From NCBI GenBank assembly GCA_963801065.1, contig CAWDDG010000004.1, positions 62,001-126,000 of the forward strand: a stretch of 64,000 nucleotides of DNA, read 5' to 3'. Both the position numbers and the translations under genes were made by a program. Below are positions 1 through 8,546 of this stretch, piece after piece (position 1 is the stretch's first letter; each line of letters starts with the position of its first letter). The DNA is from CAWDDG01 sp963801065 (GTDB taxonomy: Bacteria; Actinomycetota; Actinomycetes; Jiangellales; Jiangellaceae). The notes under the pieces were generated by a model, which worked only from the letters and a program-made list of their open reading frames with translations, was not told where the DNA came from and did not search any database.

Positions 1-2
1 GC

Positions 3-269
3 GACGTCCCGAGACACGAATGGGCAAGCCTCGGCGACGACCTCACCTACGGCTTCACGTACGAGGAGTTCCTGCGCGTGCGGGGGAAGTACGGCGTCGT
101 CCTCGCGTCACCGATGATCAAAGAGACGCCGTTGGGATCCCGCGTCATCGGGTGCGTCGCAGTCGACGCACCGGCCGGCGCGTTCGCGTCCCTCGCCTCG
201 GAGGAGATCCGCGGGCTGGTCGCCGCGGCCGCCGTCACGCTCGCCGCCCTGCTGGCCGACGAGGCGTAA
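3..269 (+). CDS. C-terminal part of a GAF-like domain protein (5' end outside window)
   Basis: An open frame enters from before the window and ends in TAA at 267-269. The visible 88 residues contain an alternating hydrophobic pattern (GKYGVVLASPMI, then SRVIGCVAVDAP) followed by a final amphipathic helix. This resembles the last strands and closing helix of a GAF/sensor domain, in which the protein says whether a small ligand or signal is present. The upstream domains, and so the actual function, cannot be seen. The next small gene starts two bases after this stop, suggesting co-transcription. The GAF assignment is pattern-based and only moderately certain. Confidence 0.5.
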   Translation, partial: DVPRHEWASLGDDLTYGFTYEEFLRVRGKYGVVLASPMIKETPLGSRVIGCVAVDAPAGAFASLASEEIRGLVAAAAVTLAALLADEA

Positions 270-270
270 C

Positions 271-465
271 ATGATGGCCGTGGCACCACGCAGGAGGTTC
301 CGGCGCGAGCGCTTGGTAGCCCCCCGGGTTCGGTCGGAGCACGCCGCCGCTCGGTTGCTCAGCCAGATGCGCGAACTCGGCAGCGACCGCATTCTCCCCA
401 GCGACGTCTGGCTGACGGCGGCACAGCTCCCCGAAGTGATAGCCGCCGAGAACGGTTACCGCTGA
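271..465 (+). CDS. small basic hypothetical protein
   Basis: A 64-residue protein whose ATG lies one base after the stop of the GAF-like gene. Codon third positions are mostly G or C, as expected for a real gene here. The N-terminus is very basic (RRRFRRER). The second half is mixed and ends with LTAAQLPEVIAAENGYR. I recognise no family. Tight linkage suggests it is translated with the upstream gene. It could be a chance frame in GC-rich DNA. Confidence 0.4.
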   Translation: MMAVAPRRRFRRERLVAPRVRSEHAAARLLSQMRELGSDRILPSDVWLTAAQLPEVIAAENGYR

Positions 466-476
466 AGTCCAGGCCC

Positions 477-914
477 TTACGACGTCGCCGTCGTGATGTA
501 GCGCGACAGCGAGTCGCGCTCGACCTCGAGTTCTCCGACGCGGTTCTTCACGATGTCGCCGATGCTGACGATGCCGGCAAGCTTTCCGTCGGCGACGACA
601 GGCACGTGCCGGAACCGGCCTTCGGTCATCGTGCGCATGAGGTCGACGACAGGCGCATCGGGCGGGCTGGTCTTCACGTCGCTGGTCATGATCGCCGACA
701 CCGGCTCGGAGATCACCGTCGCGCCGCGAGAGGCCAGCGCCCGGACGATGTCGCGCTCGGTCACGATGCCCTCTACGGTCTCGCCGTCGGTCGACACGAC
801 GGCGGCGCCGATCCCGTGCTCGGCCAGGACGCCGAGCAGCGTGCGCACGTCGATCTGCGGCTCCACGGTCACGACGGCGTTGCCCTTGGCTCGGATCACG
901 TCGGAGACACGCAT
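477..914 (-). CDS. tandem CBS-domain protein
   Basis: A 145-residue soluble protein made of two CBS motifs, roughly residues 8-60 and 70-125. The pattern GIVTERDIVRALA followed by PVSAIMTSDV and GIVSIGDIVK is typical of paired CBS modules, which form a Bateman fold that binds adenosyl ligands. With no effector domain it probably acts as a stand-alone energy or redox sensor that binds partner proteins; this is inference. The ATG at 914 is preferred to an upstream start at 944 because GGGAGG lies about six bases before it. Confidence 0.85.
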   Translation of the reverse strand: MRVSDVIRAKGNAVVTVEPQIDVRTLLGVLAEHGIGAAVVSTDGETVEGIVTERDIVRALASRGATVISEPVSAIMTSDVKTSPPDAPVVDLMRTMTEGRFRHVPVVADGKLAGIVSIGDIVKNRVGELEVERDSLSRYITTATS

Positions 915-1099
915 GGGGTCCTCCCGAGTCAGCAGGGTCGTCACCTGTGGAAAACCGTACGGTGACGGGGCCCGGCGCGGAAGGCTTACGTCCAGAATGA
1001 TGACCGACTAGTGACTACTCGGCTCAGATGGGGCAGAATCACCCGAACCTCCACTCGGATCGTCCGGCACGTACCTGCCGGTGGAAGGACTGATCAATC

Positions 1100-2224
1100 A
1101 TGGCCACAGTCACGTTCGACAGCGCGACTCGCATCTATCCGGGCACCGAGAATCCCGCGGTCGACAGCCTGGATCTCGAAGTCGGGGACGGCGAGTTCGT
1201 CGTCCTGGTCGGCCCGTCCGGAAGCGGAAAATCCACGGCCCTGCGGATGCTCGCCGGCCTCGAGGATGTCGACTCCGGCACCATCCACATCGGCGAGCGC
1301 GACGTCACGAACATCCCTCCGAAGGACCGCGACATCGCCATGGTGTTCCAGAACTACGCTCTCTACCCGCACATGAGCGTGGCCGACAACATGGGCTTCG
1401 CCCTGAAGATCGCCGGCGTCAACAAGGCCGACATCAGGAAGCGGGTGGGCGACGCCGCCAAGCTGCTCGAACTCGAGGACTACCTGGACCGCAAGCCCAA
1501 GGCGCTCTCCGGTGGCCAGCGTCAGCGCGTCGCCATGGGTCGGGCGATCGTGCGTGAGCCGCAGGTCTTCCTGATGGACGAGCCGCTGTCCAACCTGGAT
1601 GCGAAACTGCGGGTCTCGACTCGCACGCAGATCGCGTCGCTGCAGCGCCGGCTCGGCATCACCACCGTCTATGTCACCCACGACCAGATCGAGGCGATGA
1701 CGATGGGGGACCGGGTCTGCGTGCTCAACAACGGGCTACTGCAGCAGGTCGACACCCCGCTCAGCCTCTACGACCAACCGGCCAACGTCTTCGTGGCCGG
1801 CTTCATAGGGTCGCCGGCGATGAACATCGGCACGTTCGTGGTCGGCGAAGACGGCGACGCCACGCTCGGTAACGCGAAGATTCCGCTGGCCACGTCCACG
1901 GTCGACGCCGTCAAGGCCGAGGGCTCGGACCAGGTTGTTCTCGGCTTCCGGCCGGAGTCGCTGGAGCCGGCGGGCGAGGAAGCCGAGGGCGCGTTCCCGG
2001 TGGTCGTCGACGTCGTCGAGGAGCTCGGCTCGGACGCGTACCTGTACGGCGAGGCCGTGGGCCCGGCAGCCACCGACCCTACCGTCGAGCTCGCCAACAG
2101 GACGATCATCGCCCGGGTCGAGCCCCGCAACGAGCCGGAGAAGGGCCAGAAGGTCTACCTGAAGATCAAGACTGGTGGCGAGCACTGCTTCTCGGTCAAG
2201 ACAGGGGAGCGTCTCCCCTCCTGA
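1100..2224 (+). CDS. ugpC: sugar ABC transporter ATP-binding protein, UgpC/MsmK type
   Basis: A 374-residue ATPase that would energise carbohydrate or glycerol-3-phosphate import on the cytoplasmic face of the membrane. Walker A is GPSGSGKS (38-45), the Q-loop is QNYALYPHMS (85-94), the ABC signature is LSGGQRQRV (136-144), Walker B is VFLMDEP (157-163), and the H-loop His is 194. After about residue 235 comes a regulatory TOBE/MOI domain, which fits the MalK/UgpC/MsmK class. No permease or binding-protein gene is adjacent, so it probably serves several separately encoded importers, as MsmK-type ATPases do. GGAAGGA precedes the ATG. A strong hairpin follows the stop. Confidence 0.9.
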   Translation: MATVTFDSATRIYPGTENPAVDSLDLEVGDGEFVVLVGPSGSGKSTALRMLAGLEDVDSGTIHIGERDVTNIPPKDRDIAMVFQNYALYPHMSVADNMGFALKIAGVNKADIRKRVGDAAKLLELEDYLDRKPKALSGGQRQRVAMGRAIVREPQVFLMDEPLSNLDAKLRVSTRTQIASLQRRLGITTVYVTHDQIEAMTMGDRVCVLNNGLLQQVDTPLSLYDQPANVFVAGFIGSPAMNIGTFVVGEDGDATLGNAKIPLATSTVDAVKAEGSDQVVLGFRPESLEPAGEEAEGAFPVVVDVVEELGSDAYLYGEAVGPAATDPTVELANRTIIARVEPRNEPEKGQKVYLKIKTGGEHCFSVKTGERLPS

Positions 2225-2256
2225 CCCCTAGGGCGCGCGACGGAGGCAGCCTCCAG

Positions 2257-2315
2257 CCGCGGTCGGGGTGTTCGTCACCGTTCCTCTCTTTCGGTGACGA
2301 ACACCCCGACCGCGG
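2257..2315. terminator. 24-bp perfect inverted repeat (terminator-like)
   Basis: Left arm 2257-2280 and right arm 2292-2315 are perfect reverse complements, with an 11-base loop. It lies 32 bases after the ugpC stop and only about five bases before the Shine-Dalgarno of the next gene. It probably ends the ugpC transcript. There is no U-tract, as is usual in high-GC actinomycetes. Its closeness to the next ribosome site means it could also affect translation of that gene. Confidence 0.75.
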
Positions 2316-2333
2316 CGGTGGGAGGATGAGCTC

Positions 2334-3614
2334 GTGGAGCTTCGCGTCCTGGCCGCGCCCGCGGAGCAGCAGGCTCTGCTGGACCTGCCGTGGGACATGC
2401 CGCTCGAGGAGTGGCCGGAGTGGTACCTCGTCATCCTCCCCCGCGGCATCTCACGCCACGTGGTGCGCTTCACCCGCCTGAACGGGCGTGTGTATGCGCT
2501 CAAAGAGGTCGTCGAGAGGTTCGCCGACCGCGAGTACCGGCTCCTGCGCGACCTGGAGCGGCTCGGAGTACCGGCCGTCGAGGCGGTTGGCGTCGTCCGG
2601 GGTCGCGAGGCACCCGACGGCACGCCACTCGACCCCGTGCTTGTGACCCGGCACCTGCAGTACTCGTTGCCGTATCGCGCATTGTTCGCGCGGATGATGC
2701 GGCGCGACACAGTCGTGCGGTTGATCGACGCGCTGGTTGTGTTGATCGTCCGCCTCCACCTGACCGGCTTCTTCTGGGGCGACTGCTCCCTGTCCAACAC
2801 GCTGTTCCGCCGCGACGCGGGAGCGTTCGCCGCGTACCTCGTCGACGCCGAGACCGGCGAGCTGCACAGCTCGCTCAGCGACGGTCAGCGGCGCCACGAC
2901 ATCGAGAACGCCCGGATCAACATCGCTGGCGAGCTCATGGACCTGCAGGCCGGCGGCTACCTCGACGAGACCGTCGACCCGGCCGCGACCAGCGACCACG
3001 TCGCCGAGCGGTACGAGAGCCTGTGGGAGGAGCTCACCGGCTGGGAGGGCTTCGACGTCAACGACCGCTGGCGGATCGCGCGGCGGGTCGAGCGCCTCAA
3101 CGAGCTCGGCTTCGACGTGGCCGAGCTCGACATCGTCACCGACATCGACGGCCGCACGGTTCGCGTCCAGCCCAAGGTGGTCGATCCCGGGCACCACTCG
3201 CGCCGGCTGCTCCGGCTCACCGGTATCGACGCCCAAGAGAACCAGGCCCGGCGACTGCTCAACGACCTCGACGCGTACGCCGCCGCCACCGACCAGCAGG
3301 GTGAGGACGAGGAGATCGTCGCCTACCACTGGGTCACCGCGAGCTACGAACCGGTGCGGCGTGCGGTCCCCCGCGAGCTGCGCGGCAAGCTCACGGCGCC
3401 CGAGATCTACCACGAGGTCCTCGAGCACCGGTGGTACCTGTCCGAGCAATCCGGCAAGGAGGTCGGTAACGTCGAGGCGGCCCAGTCGTATGTCGAGAAC
3501 GTGCTCCGCCACAAGCCCGACGAGCACGCCGTCCTCGGCGGGCCCGCGACGCAGCCAGATCTGGCGGTGATCACCGACGACCTGGCGGACGATCTGCGGC
3601 CGGACCGCGCCTGA
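2334..3614 (+). CDS. DUF4032 protein with kinase-like fold
   Basis: A 426-residue protein of the actinobacterial DUF4032 family. The N-terminal two thirds look like a lipopolysaccharide-kinase-type fold: a kinase-like VYALKEV, then GFFWGDCSLSNTLFRRD near residue 147 (comparable to a catalytic loop) and YLVDAETGE (comparable to the metal-binding Asp). The C-terminal part (RVQPKVVDPGHHSRRL onward) is the characteristic DUF4032 segment. The substrate is unknown. The GTG start has GGGAGGA about nine bases upstream. The gene stands alone. Confidence 0.75.
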   Translation: MELRVLAAPAEQQALLDLPWDMPLEEWPEWYLVILPRGISRHVVRFTRLNGRVYALKEVVERFADREYRLLRDLERLGVPAVEAVGVVRGREAPDGTPLDPVLVTRHLQYSLPYRALFARMMRRDTVVRLIDALVVLIVRLHLTGFFWGDCSLSNTLFRRDAGAFAAYLVDAETGELHSSLSDGQRRHDIENARINIAGELMDLQAGGYLDETVDPAATSDHVAERYESLWEELTGWEGFDVNDRWRIARRVERLNELGFDVAELDIVTDIDGRTVRVQPKVVDPGHHSRRLLRLTGIDAQENQARRLLNDLDAYAAATDQQGEDEEIVAYHWVTASYEPVRRAVPRELRGKLTAPEIYHEVLEHRWYLSEQSGKEVGNVEAAQSYVENVLRHKPDEHAVLGGPATQPDLAVITDDLADDLRPDRA

Positions 3615-3673
3615 CGACGTGTGGACGGGAGACTACGGAGCCCGCCGGAGCCGTCCGGCCCTCCCCCGTCCCG

Positions 3674-4810
3674 TCACGAGCGAGCGATCTGGCGGGCGAT
3701 GACCAGGCGCTGGATCTGGTTGGTGCCCTCGAAGATCTGCATGACCTTGGCCTCGCGGAAGTAGCGCTCGACCGGGAAGTCACGGGTGTACCCCGAGCCA
3801 CCCAGCACCTGCACGGCGTCTGTGGTCACGCGCATCGCGTTATCGGTGGCGACAAGCTTGGCAACGCTGGCCGCCCTCGTGTACGGCAGGTGGGCGTCGC
3901 GGCGGCGGGCTGCCGCGAGGTAGGTCGCCCGGGCCGACTCGACCGCCGCGGTCATGTCGGCCAACAGGAACCCGACGCCCTCGTGGTCGATGATCGGCTT
4001 ACCGAACTGCTCGCGTTGCTTGGCGAACGACGTCGCCGCGTCCAGGGCCGCTTGTGCGATCCCGGTCGCGCAGGCCGAGATGCCCAGGCGCCCCGAGTCC
4101 AGCGCAGCCAGCGCGATGGTGAAACCCTCGCCCTCCGCGCCGATCCGGTGGTCGGCCGGCAGCCGTACACCGTCGAGGTTGACGACCCGGGTCGGTGAGC
4201 CGGTCAGGCCCATCTTCCGCTCGAGCGCACCGAACGAGAGCCCCGACGTGTCGGCCGGAACCAGGAAACAGGAGATCCCGCGCGGTCCGTCGTCCGAGGT
4301 GCGCGCCATGACCGTGTAGAAGTCGGCCAGCCCGGCGTGCGTGATCCAGGCCTTCGCGCCGGTGAGCACGTACTCGTCGCCGTCGCGCGCAGCGCGCGTC
4401 GACAGCGCCGCGGCGTCGGAGCCCGCGTGTGCCTCGGAAAGGCAATAGGCACCCAGCAACTCGCCGCCCGCCATCTCCGGCAGCCAGCGCTTGCGCTGTT
4501 CCGGCGTGCCGAACGCGGCCAGCGGCCAGCAGGACAGCGTGTGCACCGACAACGAGAGCCCGACGGTGGCCCACCGCGCGGCGACCTCCTCCACGACCTG
4601 GAGATAGACCTCGTAGGGCTGACCACCACCCTCGTCGTACGGCAGGCCCAGCAGGCCGGACCGGCCCAGCGTCCGCACCAACTCCCGCGGATACTCACCC
4701 GCTGCCTCGGCGGCGTCGGCTCGCGGCGCGAGCTCGGCGTCGGCGATGTCGCGGACGAGAGCGATCAGCTCCCGAGCCTCGGGGGTGGGCAGCATCCGGT
4801 CCACCGGCAC
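3674..4810 (-). CDS. acyl-CoA dehydrogenase
   Basis: A 378-residue FAD enzyme that introduces the alpha-beta double bond into an acyl-CoA and passes electrons to ETF. The family signature AYCLSEAHAGSDAAAL and the C-terminal FEGTNQIQRLVIARQ, whose Glu is the usual catalytic base position in short/medium-chain enzymes, are both present. Length is normal for the family. I chose the GTG at 4810 because GGAGG lies nine bases upstream. An in-frame extension to 4918 is rich in Arg/Ala and unlike the family. Chain-length specificity cannot be told. It appears to be a single-gene unit. Confidence 0.9.
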   Translation of the reverse strand: MPVDRMLPTPEARELIALVRDIADAELAPRADAAEAAGEYPRELVRTLGRSGLLGLPYDEGGGQPYEVYLQVVEEVAARWATVGLSLSVHTLSCWPLAAFGTPEQRKRWLPEMAGGELLGAYCLSEAHAGSDAAALSTRAARDGDEYVLTGAKAWITHAGLADFYTVMARTSDDGPRGISCFLVPADTSGLSFGALERKMGLTGSPTRVVNLDGVRLPADHRIGAEGEGFTIALAALDSGRLGISACATGIAQAALDAATSFAKQREQFGKPIIDHEGVGFLLADMTAAVESARATYLAAARRRDAHLPYTRAASVAKLVATDNAMRVTTDAVQVLGGSGYTRDFPVERYFREAKVMQIFEGTNQIQRLVIARQIARS

Positions 4811-4954
4811 GTGGTCGTACCTCCGTCGCGGCGCAGCCGAGGCTCTCCCGGCAGCTCGTGCCCAGTATGACGGCGCGTCGGAGGCGGCCGGCTCGGCCCG
4901 TGTACATGGTGGGCGCACGCCGCGGGCTGAGCGGGTCGTCGACCCGGTCGGGGC

Positions 4955-5905
4955 CTAGTCTGCGAGGCGCCTCTCGGCCCTGGTCAGTTCGACCTTGGCC
5001 TGGTCGTGCGCCTTCCGGAGGCCGTCGCGGCGCCGGGCCTCCACCCGGGCGCCCCGCTCGGCGGCTTCGAGCCGCTTCTCGACGTCGCGGACCTGGTCGC
5101 GCAGGTCGTCGAGGCGCACGCTCAGCTCTGCGACATTCCGGTCGGCCTCCTCGACGACGTGTTCCTGCTCCGCCAGTTCGGCGGCCGCCGCCTCCAGCAA
5201 CTCCCGGGCTTCATCGAGGCGATGCACCGCCTCCTCGCGGCGCTCGCGGTCTTGCTGGTCCGACCGTGTATCCGCGGGCACGGCCTCCTGCCGGGCAGTG
5301 CGACCGGAAGGCCTGCGGTCGCGGGGCGTCTTGGCCTCGCCGCCGCGCTTCTGGGCGGGAGGGGAAGGAACGCTCGACAGGAAACCGCCGAACCCCGAGT
5401 ACGACACCGGCTTGGTGAGCCGACCCGCTCGGATCTCGTCGGCGACGTCGGGCCGCGCGAGGGCGGCACCAAGGGTCTCCTCTACCTCCCGGGCCATGTC
5501 GGCGGTCACGTCGACGCCCGCGTCCGCAGCGAGCGCGCGAGCTCGCCGCAGCAGCGCCGCCTCCGCCTTACGACGCTGCGCCGACAGGTCCTGCAGATCG
5601 CCGCCCGATCCCTGCTGATGCGCCCGGCGCAGCCCGTCGCCGAGCTCGAGGAGCTGCTCGACGGCGTCGCGCTGGTCGCGTGACAGCAGGTTGACCACCC
5701 AGGCGCTCTGGGTCGGGCGGCGCAGTCCGGCCACGGCCCGGGCGAGCGACGCCCGACCCTCGGCGCGAGCCTGCCGCACCCGGTCGTCGCGGGCTGCGAC
5801 GAACGCGTCCGGGCGCAGCGCATACAGGTCGCCGGCGGCCTCGTCGAGCTCGCGCTCGTCAGCCTCCGGGTCGCCTTTCGACCGCGACGGACTCATCGGG
5901 TCCAT
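4955..5905 (-). CDS. coiled-coil hypothetical protein
   Basis: A 316-residue hydrophilic protein without signal peptide or membrane segment. Residues 15-150 are helical, with a conserved-looking RPTQSAWVVNLL segment. A Pro/Arg-rich linker follows (about 180-215), then a long heptad-patterned coiled coil rich in E, R and A to the C-terminus. I do not recognise a named domain. Architecture suggests a structural or scaffold role, which is inference. The start could be the Met three codons later (5896). Confidence 0.7.
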   Translation of the reverse strand: MDPMSPSRSKGDPEADERELDEAAGDLYALRPDAFVAARDDRVRQARAEGRASLARAVAGLRRPTQSAWVVNLLSRDQRDAVEQLLELGDGLRRAHQQGSGGDLQDLSAQRRKAEAALLRRARALAADAGVDVTADMAREVEETLGAALARPDVADEIRAGRLTKPVSYSGFGGFLSSVPSPPAQKRGGEAKTPRDRRPSGRTARQEAVPADTRSDQQDRERREEAVHRLDEARELLEAAAAELAEQEHVVEEADRNVAELSVRLDDLRDQVRDVEKRLEAAERGARVEARRRDGLRKAHDQAKVELTRAERRLAD

Positions 5906-6011
5906 ACTCTCGCGACGCCGGTCCCCTTCCGCACGCGCGACAGCGCGTGGCGCGCCGGCCCGTCCCTGATGGCACGCCGTACCGTTGCTGTCGTGCGCGT
6001 TATGCCCGCTT

Positions 6012-6033
6012 TGTGGAGCGGTTCAGCGTGCCA
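6012..6033 (-). repeat. 22-bp dispersed repeat, copy 1
   Basis: This 22-base stretch is an exact reverse complement of 25420-25441, and differs by one base from the reverse complement of 25450-25471. It lies between the rlmB stop and the start of the upstream coiled-coil gene. Function unknown. Confidence 0.7.
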
Positions 6034-6080
6034 CGCCGACATGTGGCCCCGGCACGGCGGACGTCGGGCCACCAGACCCA

Positions 6081-7055
6081 TCACCGCCTGGCCCGGGCCA
6101 CCTCGTACAAGGCAATGCCCGCAGCCACACCTGCGTTGAGCGACTCGACCTCGCGGGCGATCGGGATCCGGGCGACCTGGTCGCACGCCTGCCGCGCCAC
6201 TCTCGACAGCCCGGCACCTTCCGCCCCGACCACGAGGCACAGCGGCGATGCGGCCGTTTCGACGGACCCGATCTCGACGTCGCCGTCGCCTGCCAGTCCG
6301 ACCACGAAGAGTCCCGCTTCCGCGTACGTCCGCAGCTGACGGGCCAGGTTGGTCGCGCGGGCGACGGGCACCCGCGCGGCCGCGCCCGCCGACGTCTTCC
6401 ACGCACCCGCCGTCATCCCGGCGCTGCGCCGCTCGGGCACGACGACGCCGTGAGCACCGAAGGCAGCCGCCGATCGGACCACTGCACCCAGGTTGCGCGG
6501 GTCGGTCACACCGTCGAGGGCGACGACGAGCGGGCTCTCGCCGGCAGCACGTGCGGCCGCCACGAGGTCGTCGGGATGCGCATACTCGTACGCCGGCACG
6601 GTGAGCGCGACACCCTGGTGCGCGGCACCGCCGGTGACCCGGTCGAGCTCGGCCCGGGGCGCCTCGAGAAGGGGCAGCCGGCGGTCGGCCGCCGCACGCA
6701 ACACTTCGCGGATCCGGTCGTCGACGTCGATCCGCTCGGCGACGTACAGCGCCTTGACCGGTACGTGCGCGCGCAACGCCTCCACGACGGAGTTACGGCC
6801 GGCAATCGTCTCGGCGGCGCCGGGACGCCCGGGCCCGGCCGGGCGACCTGTCCGCGCGCGGCCGACGGAGGTCGCGCCCTTGCGAACCGCCACGTTGGTT
6901 CGGCGCGACTTGACATGGCCCGGCCGCTCCTCGGCCCGTGGGGTCGGGCCCTTACCTCCGAGGGCCTTGCGCCGCTGGCCCCCCGAGCCGACGACCATGC
7001 CCTTCTTGGTCCCCTCTTTGCGCATGGCGCCGCGCCGCCGGGAGTTGCCCGCCAT
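6081..7055 (-). CDS. rlmB: 23S rRNA (guanosine-2'-O-)methyltransferase RlmB-like (SPOUT family)
   Basis: A 324-residue SPOUT methyltransferase that would 2'-O-methylate a guanosine in 23S rRNA using SAM. A basic, Arg/Lys/Gly-rich N-terminal tail (about 1-75) precedes a substrate-binding domain starting GRNSVVEALRAHVPV. The three SPOUT motifs follow: DGVTDPRNLGAVVRSA, LCLVVGAEGAGLS and IPIAREVESLNAGVA, the last including the knot-closing Asn. The ATG at 7055 overlaps the cysS stop (TGATG), indicating coupled translation. This cysS-rlmB order is common in actinomycetes. Exact target base is inferred from family. Confidence 0.9.
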   Translation of the reverse strand: MAGNSRRRGAMRKEGTKKGMVVGSGGQRRKALGGKGPTPRAEERPGHVKSRRTNVAVRKGATSVGRARTGRPAGPGRPGAAETIAGRNSVVEALRAHVPVKALYVAERIDVDDRIREVLRAAADRRLPLLEAPRAELDRVTGGAAHQGVALTVPAYEYAHPDDLVAAARAAGESPLVVALDGVTDPRNLGAVVRSAAAFGAHGVVVPERRSAGMTAGAWKTSAGAAARVPVARATNLARQLRTYAEAGLFVVGLAGDGDVEIGSVETAASPLCLVVGAEGAGLSRVARQACDQVARIPIAREVESLNAGVAAGIALYEVARARR

Positions 7056-8488
7056 CAGCCCCCCTGGCCATCGTCGTCGAGCTCCCAACGGGAGCCTGAC
7101 GGCGTGTCCTCGACGGCGACGCCCGCGGCCTTGAGCCGGTCGCGCAGGGCGTCGGCGGTGGCGAAGTCTTTACGGGCGCGAGCCTCCTGTCGCTGCTCGA
7201 GCACGACGCTCACCAGCGCGTCGACGACCTCGTGCAGCCGGTCGGCCGCGCCGCCGGCGCCGGCCGCCCCGGCCCACGGCGCGGCCAGCGGGTCGAGCCC
7301 GAGCACACCCAGCATCGCCCGCACCTCGGCAAGGTTGATGCGAATCCCTGCGGCGTTGCCCTCGGCCAGCAGCCCGTTGCCGTCGCGGACCGTGTCGAAG
7401 AGCACGGCCAGGGCCTGCGGCACGGACAGGTCGTCGTCCATCGCTGCGGCGAAAGCTGCCGGAACCGATCCGGGCACGACGCCGGGAACGGTCTCCGATG
7501 CCCGCAGCACGTACCCCTCCAGTCTGCGGTAGGCAGCTCCGTCGGCGGCCAGCGACTCCTCGGAGAACTCGATCTCGCTGCGGTAGTGCGCCGCCACGAG
7601 GTAATAGCGAAGCTCGACCGGCCGGATCCGCTTGACCACCTCGGATACGAGAAGCATGTTGCCCAGCGACTTGCTCATCTTCGCGCCGCTGAGGTTCACC
7701 AGCGCGTTGTGCATCCAGTACCGCGCGAAACCCTGCCCGGCAGCGCGCGACTGGGCCTGCTCGTTCTCGTGGTGTGGGAAGCGGAGGTCGAGTCCGCCGC
7801 CGTGGATGTCGAACTCCGTCCCGAGGTACTTCGCCGCCATGGCCGAACACTCCAGGTGCCAACCGGGTCGGCCGCGCCCGTACGGGGTGGGCCAGGACGC
7901 AGTGTCGGGCTCGCCGGGCTTGTGGCCCTTCCAGAGTGCGAAGTCGCGAGGGTCGCGCTTGCCGCGCGGATCGGCGTCCGCCGCGGGTTCCATGTCGTCG
8001 AGCCGCTGGTGAGACAGCTCGCCGTACGAGGGCCAGGACCGGACGTCGAAGTAGACGTCCCCGGACCCGTCGTCCGCCACGTAGGCGTGTCCCCGGCGGA
8101 CGAGCGTGGTCATGAGCTCGACCATCTCGGGGATGTGCCCGGTCGCTCGCGGCTGGTACGTCGGCGGCAGGCAGCCGAGCACAGCGTACGCGTCGTCGAG
8201 CTCGCGCTCGTTGGCGAACGCCAACGCCCACCAGGGCTGGTCCGCTTCGGCCGACTTGGTCAGGATCTTGTCGTCGATGTCGGTGACGTTCGCTACCAGC
8301 GTCACCTCCTGGCCGCGGTGCTCGAGCCACCGACGCAGGACGTCGAAGACGACCTCCTTGCGGATGTGGCCGATGTGCGGCGGCCCCTGAACGGTCAGGC
8401 CACAGTGGTAGATCCCGACCCTGCCCGGATGCAGCGGGACGAAGTCGCGGATCTCACGGATGGCCGTGTCGTACAGGCGAAGTCTCAC
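7055..8488 (-). CDS. cysS: cysteinyl-tRNA synthetase
   Basis: A 477-residue class I synthetase that charges tRNA-Cys. Visible hallmarks: the zinc-ligand Cys in GIYHCGLTVQGP, HIGH motif as PHIGH (37-41), WHLECSAMA and LDLRFPHHENE for the remaining zinc ligands, and KMSKSLGN. The GTG at 8488 gives the family N-terminus VRLRLYDTA; the open frame continues upstream to 8605 but that stretch is not family-like. It heads a cysS-rlmB unit and lies next to ispF/ispD as in other actinomycetes. It is divergent from the PAP2 gene. Confidence 0.95.
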   Translation of the reverse strand: MRLRLYDTAIREIRDFVPLHPGRVGIYHCGLTVQGPPHIGHIRKEVVFDVLRRWLEHRGQEVTLVANVTDIDDKILTKSAEADQPWWALAFANERELDDAYAVLGCLPPTYQPRATGHIPEMVELMTTLVRRGHAYVADDGSGDVYFDVRSWPSYGELSHQRLDDMEPAADADPRGKRDPRDFALWKGHKPGEPDTASWPTPYGRGRPGWHLECSAMAAKYLGTEFDIHGGGLDLRFPHHENEQAQSRAAGQGFARYWMHNALVNLSGAKMSKSLGNMLLVSEVVKRIRPVELRYYLVAAHYRSEIEFSEESLAADGAAYRRLEGYVLRASETVPGVVPGSVPAAFAAAMDDDLSVPQALAVLFDTVRDGNGLLAEGNAAGIRINLAEVRAMLGVLGLDPLAAPWAGAAGAGGAADRLHEVVDALVSVVLEQRQEARARKDFATADALRDRLKAAGVAVEDTPSGSRWELDDDGQGG

Positions 8489-8546
8489 CACACAAGGGTA
8501 TCGGCGATGATGGTGGGCAAGTCCCCCACGACCTTCGAGGATGCCG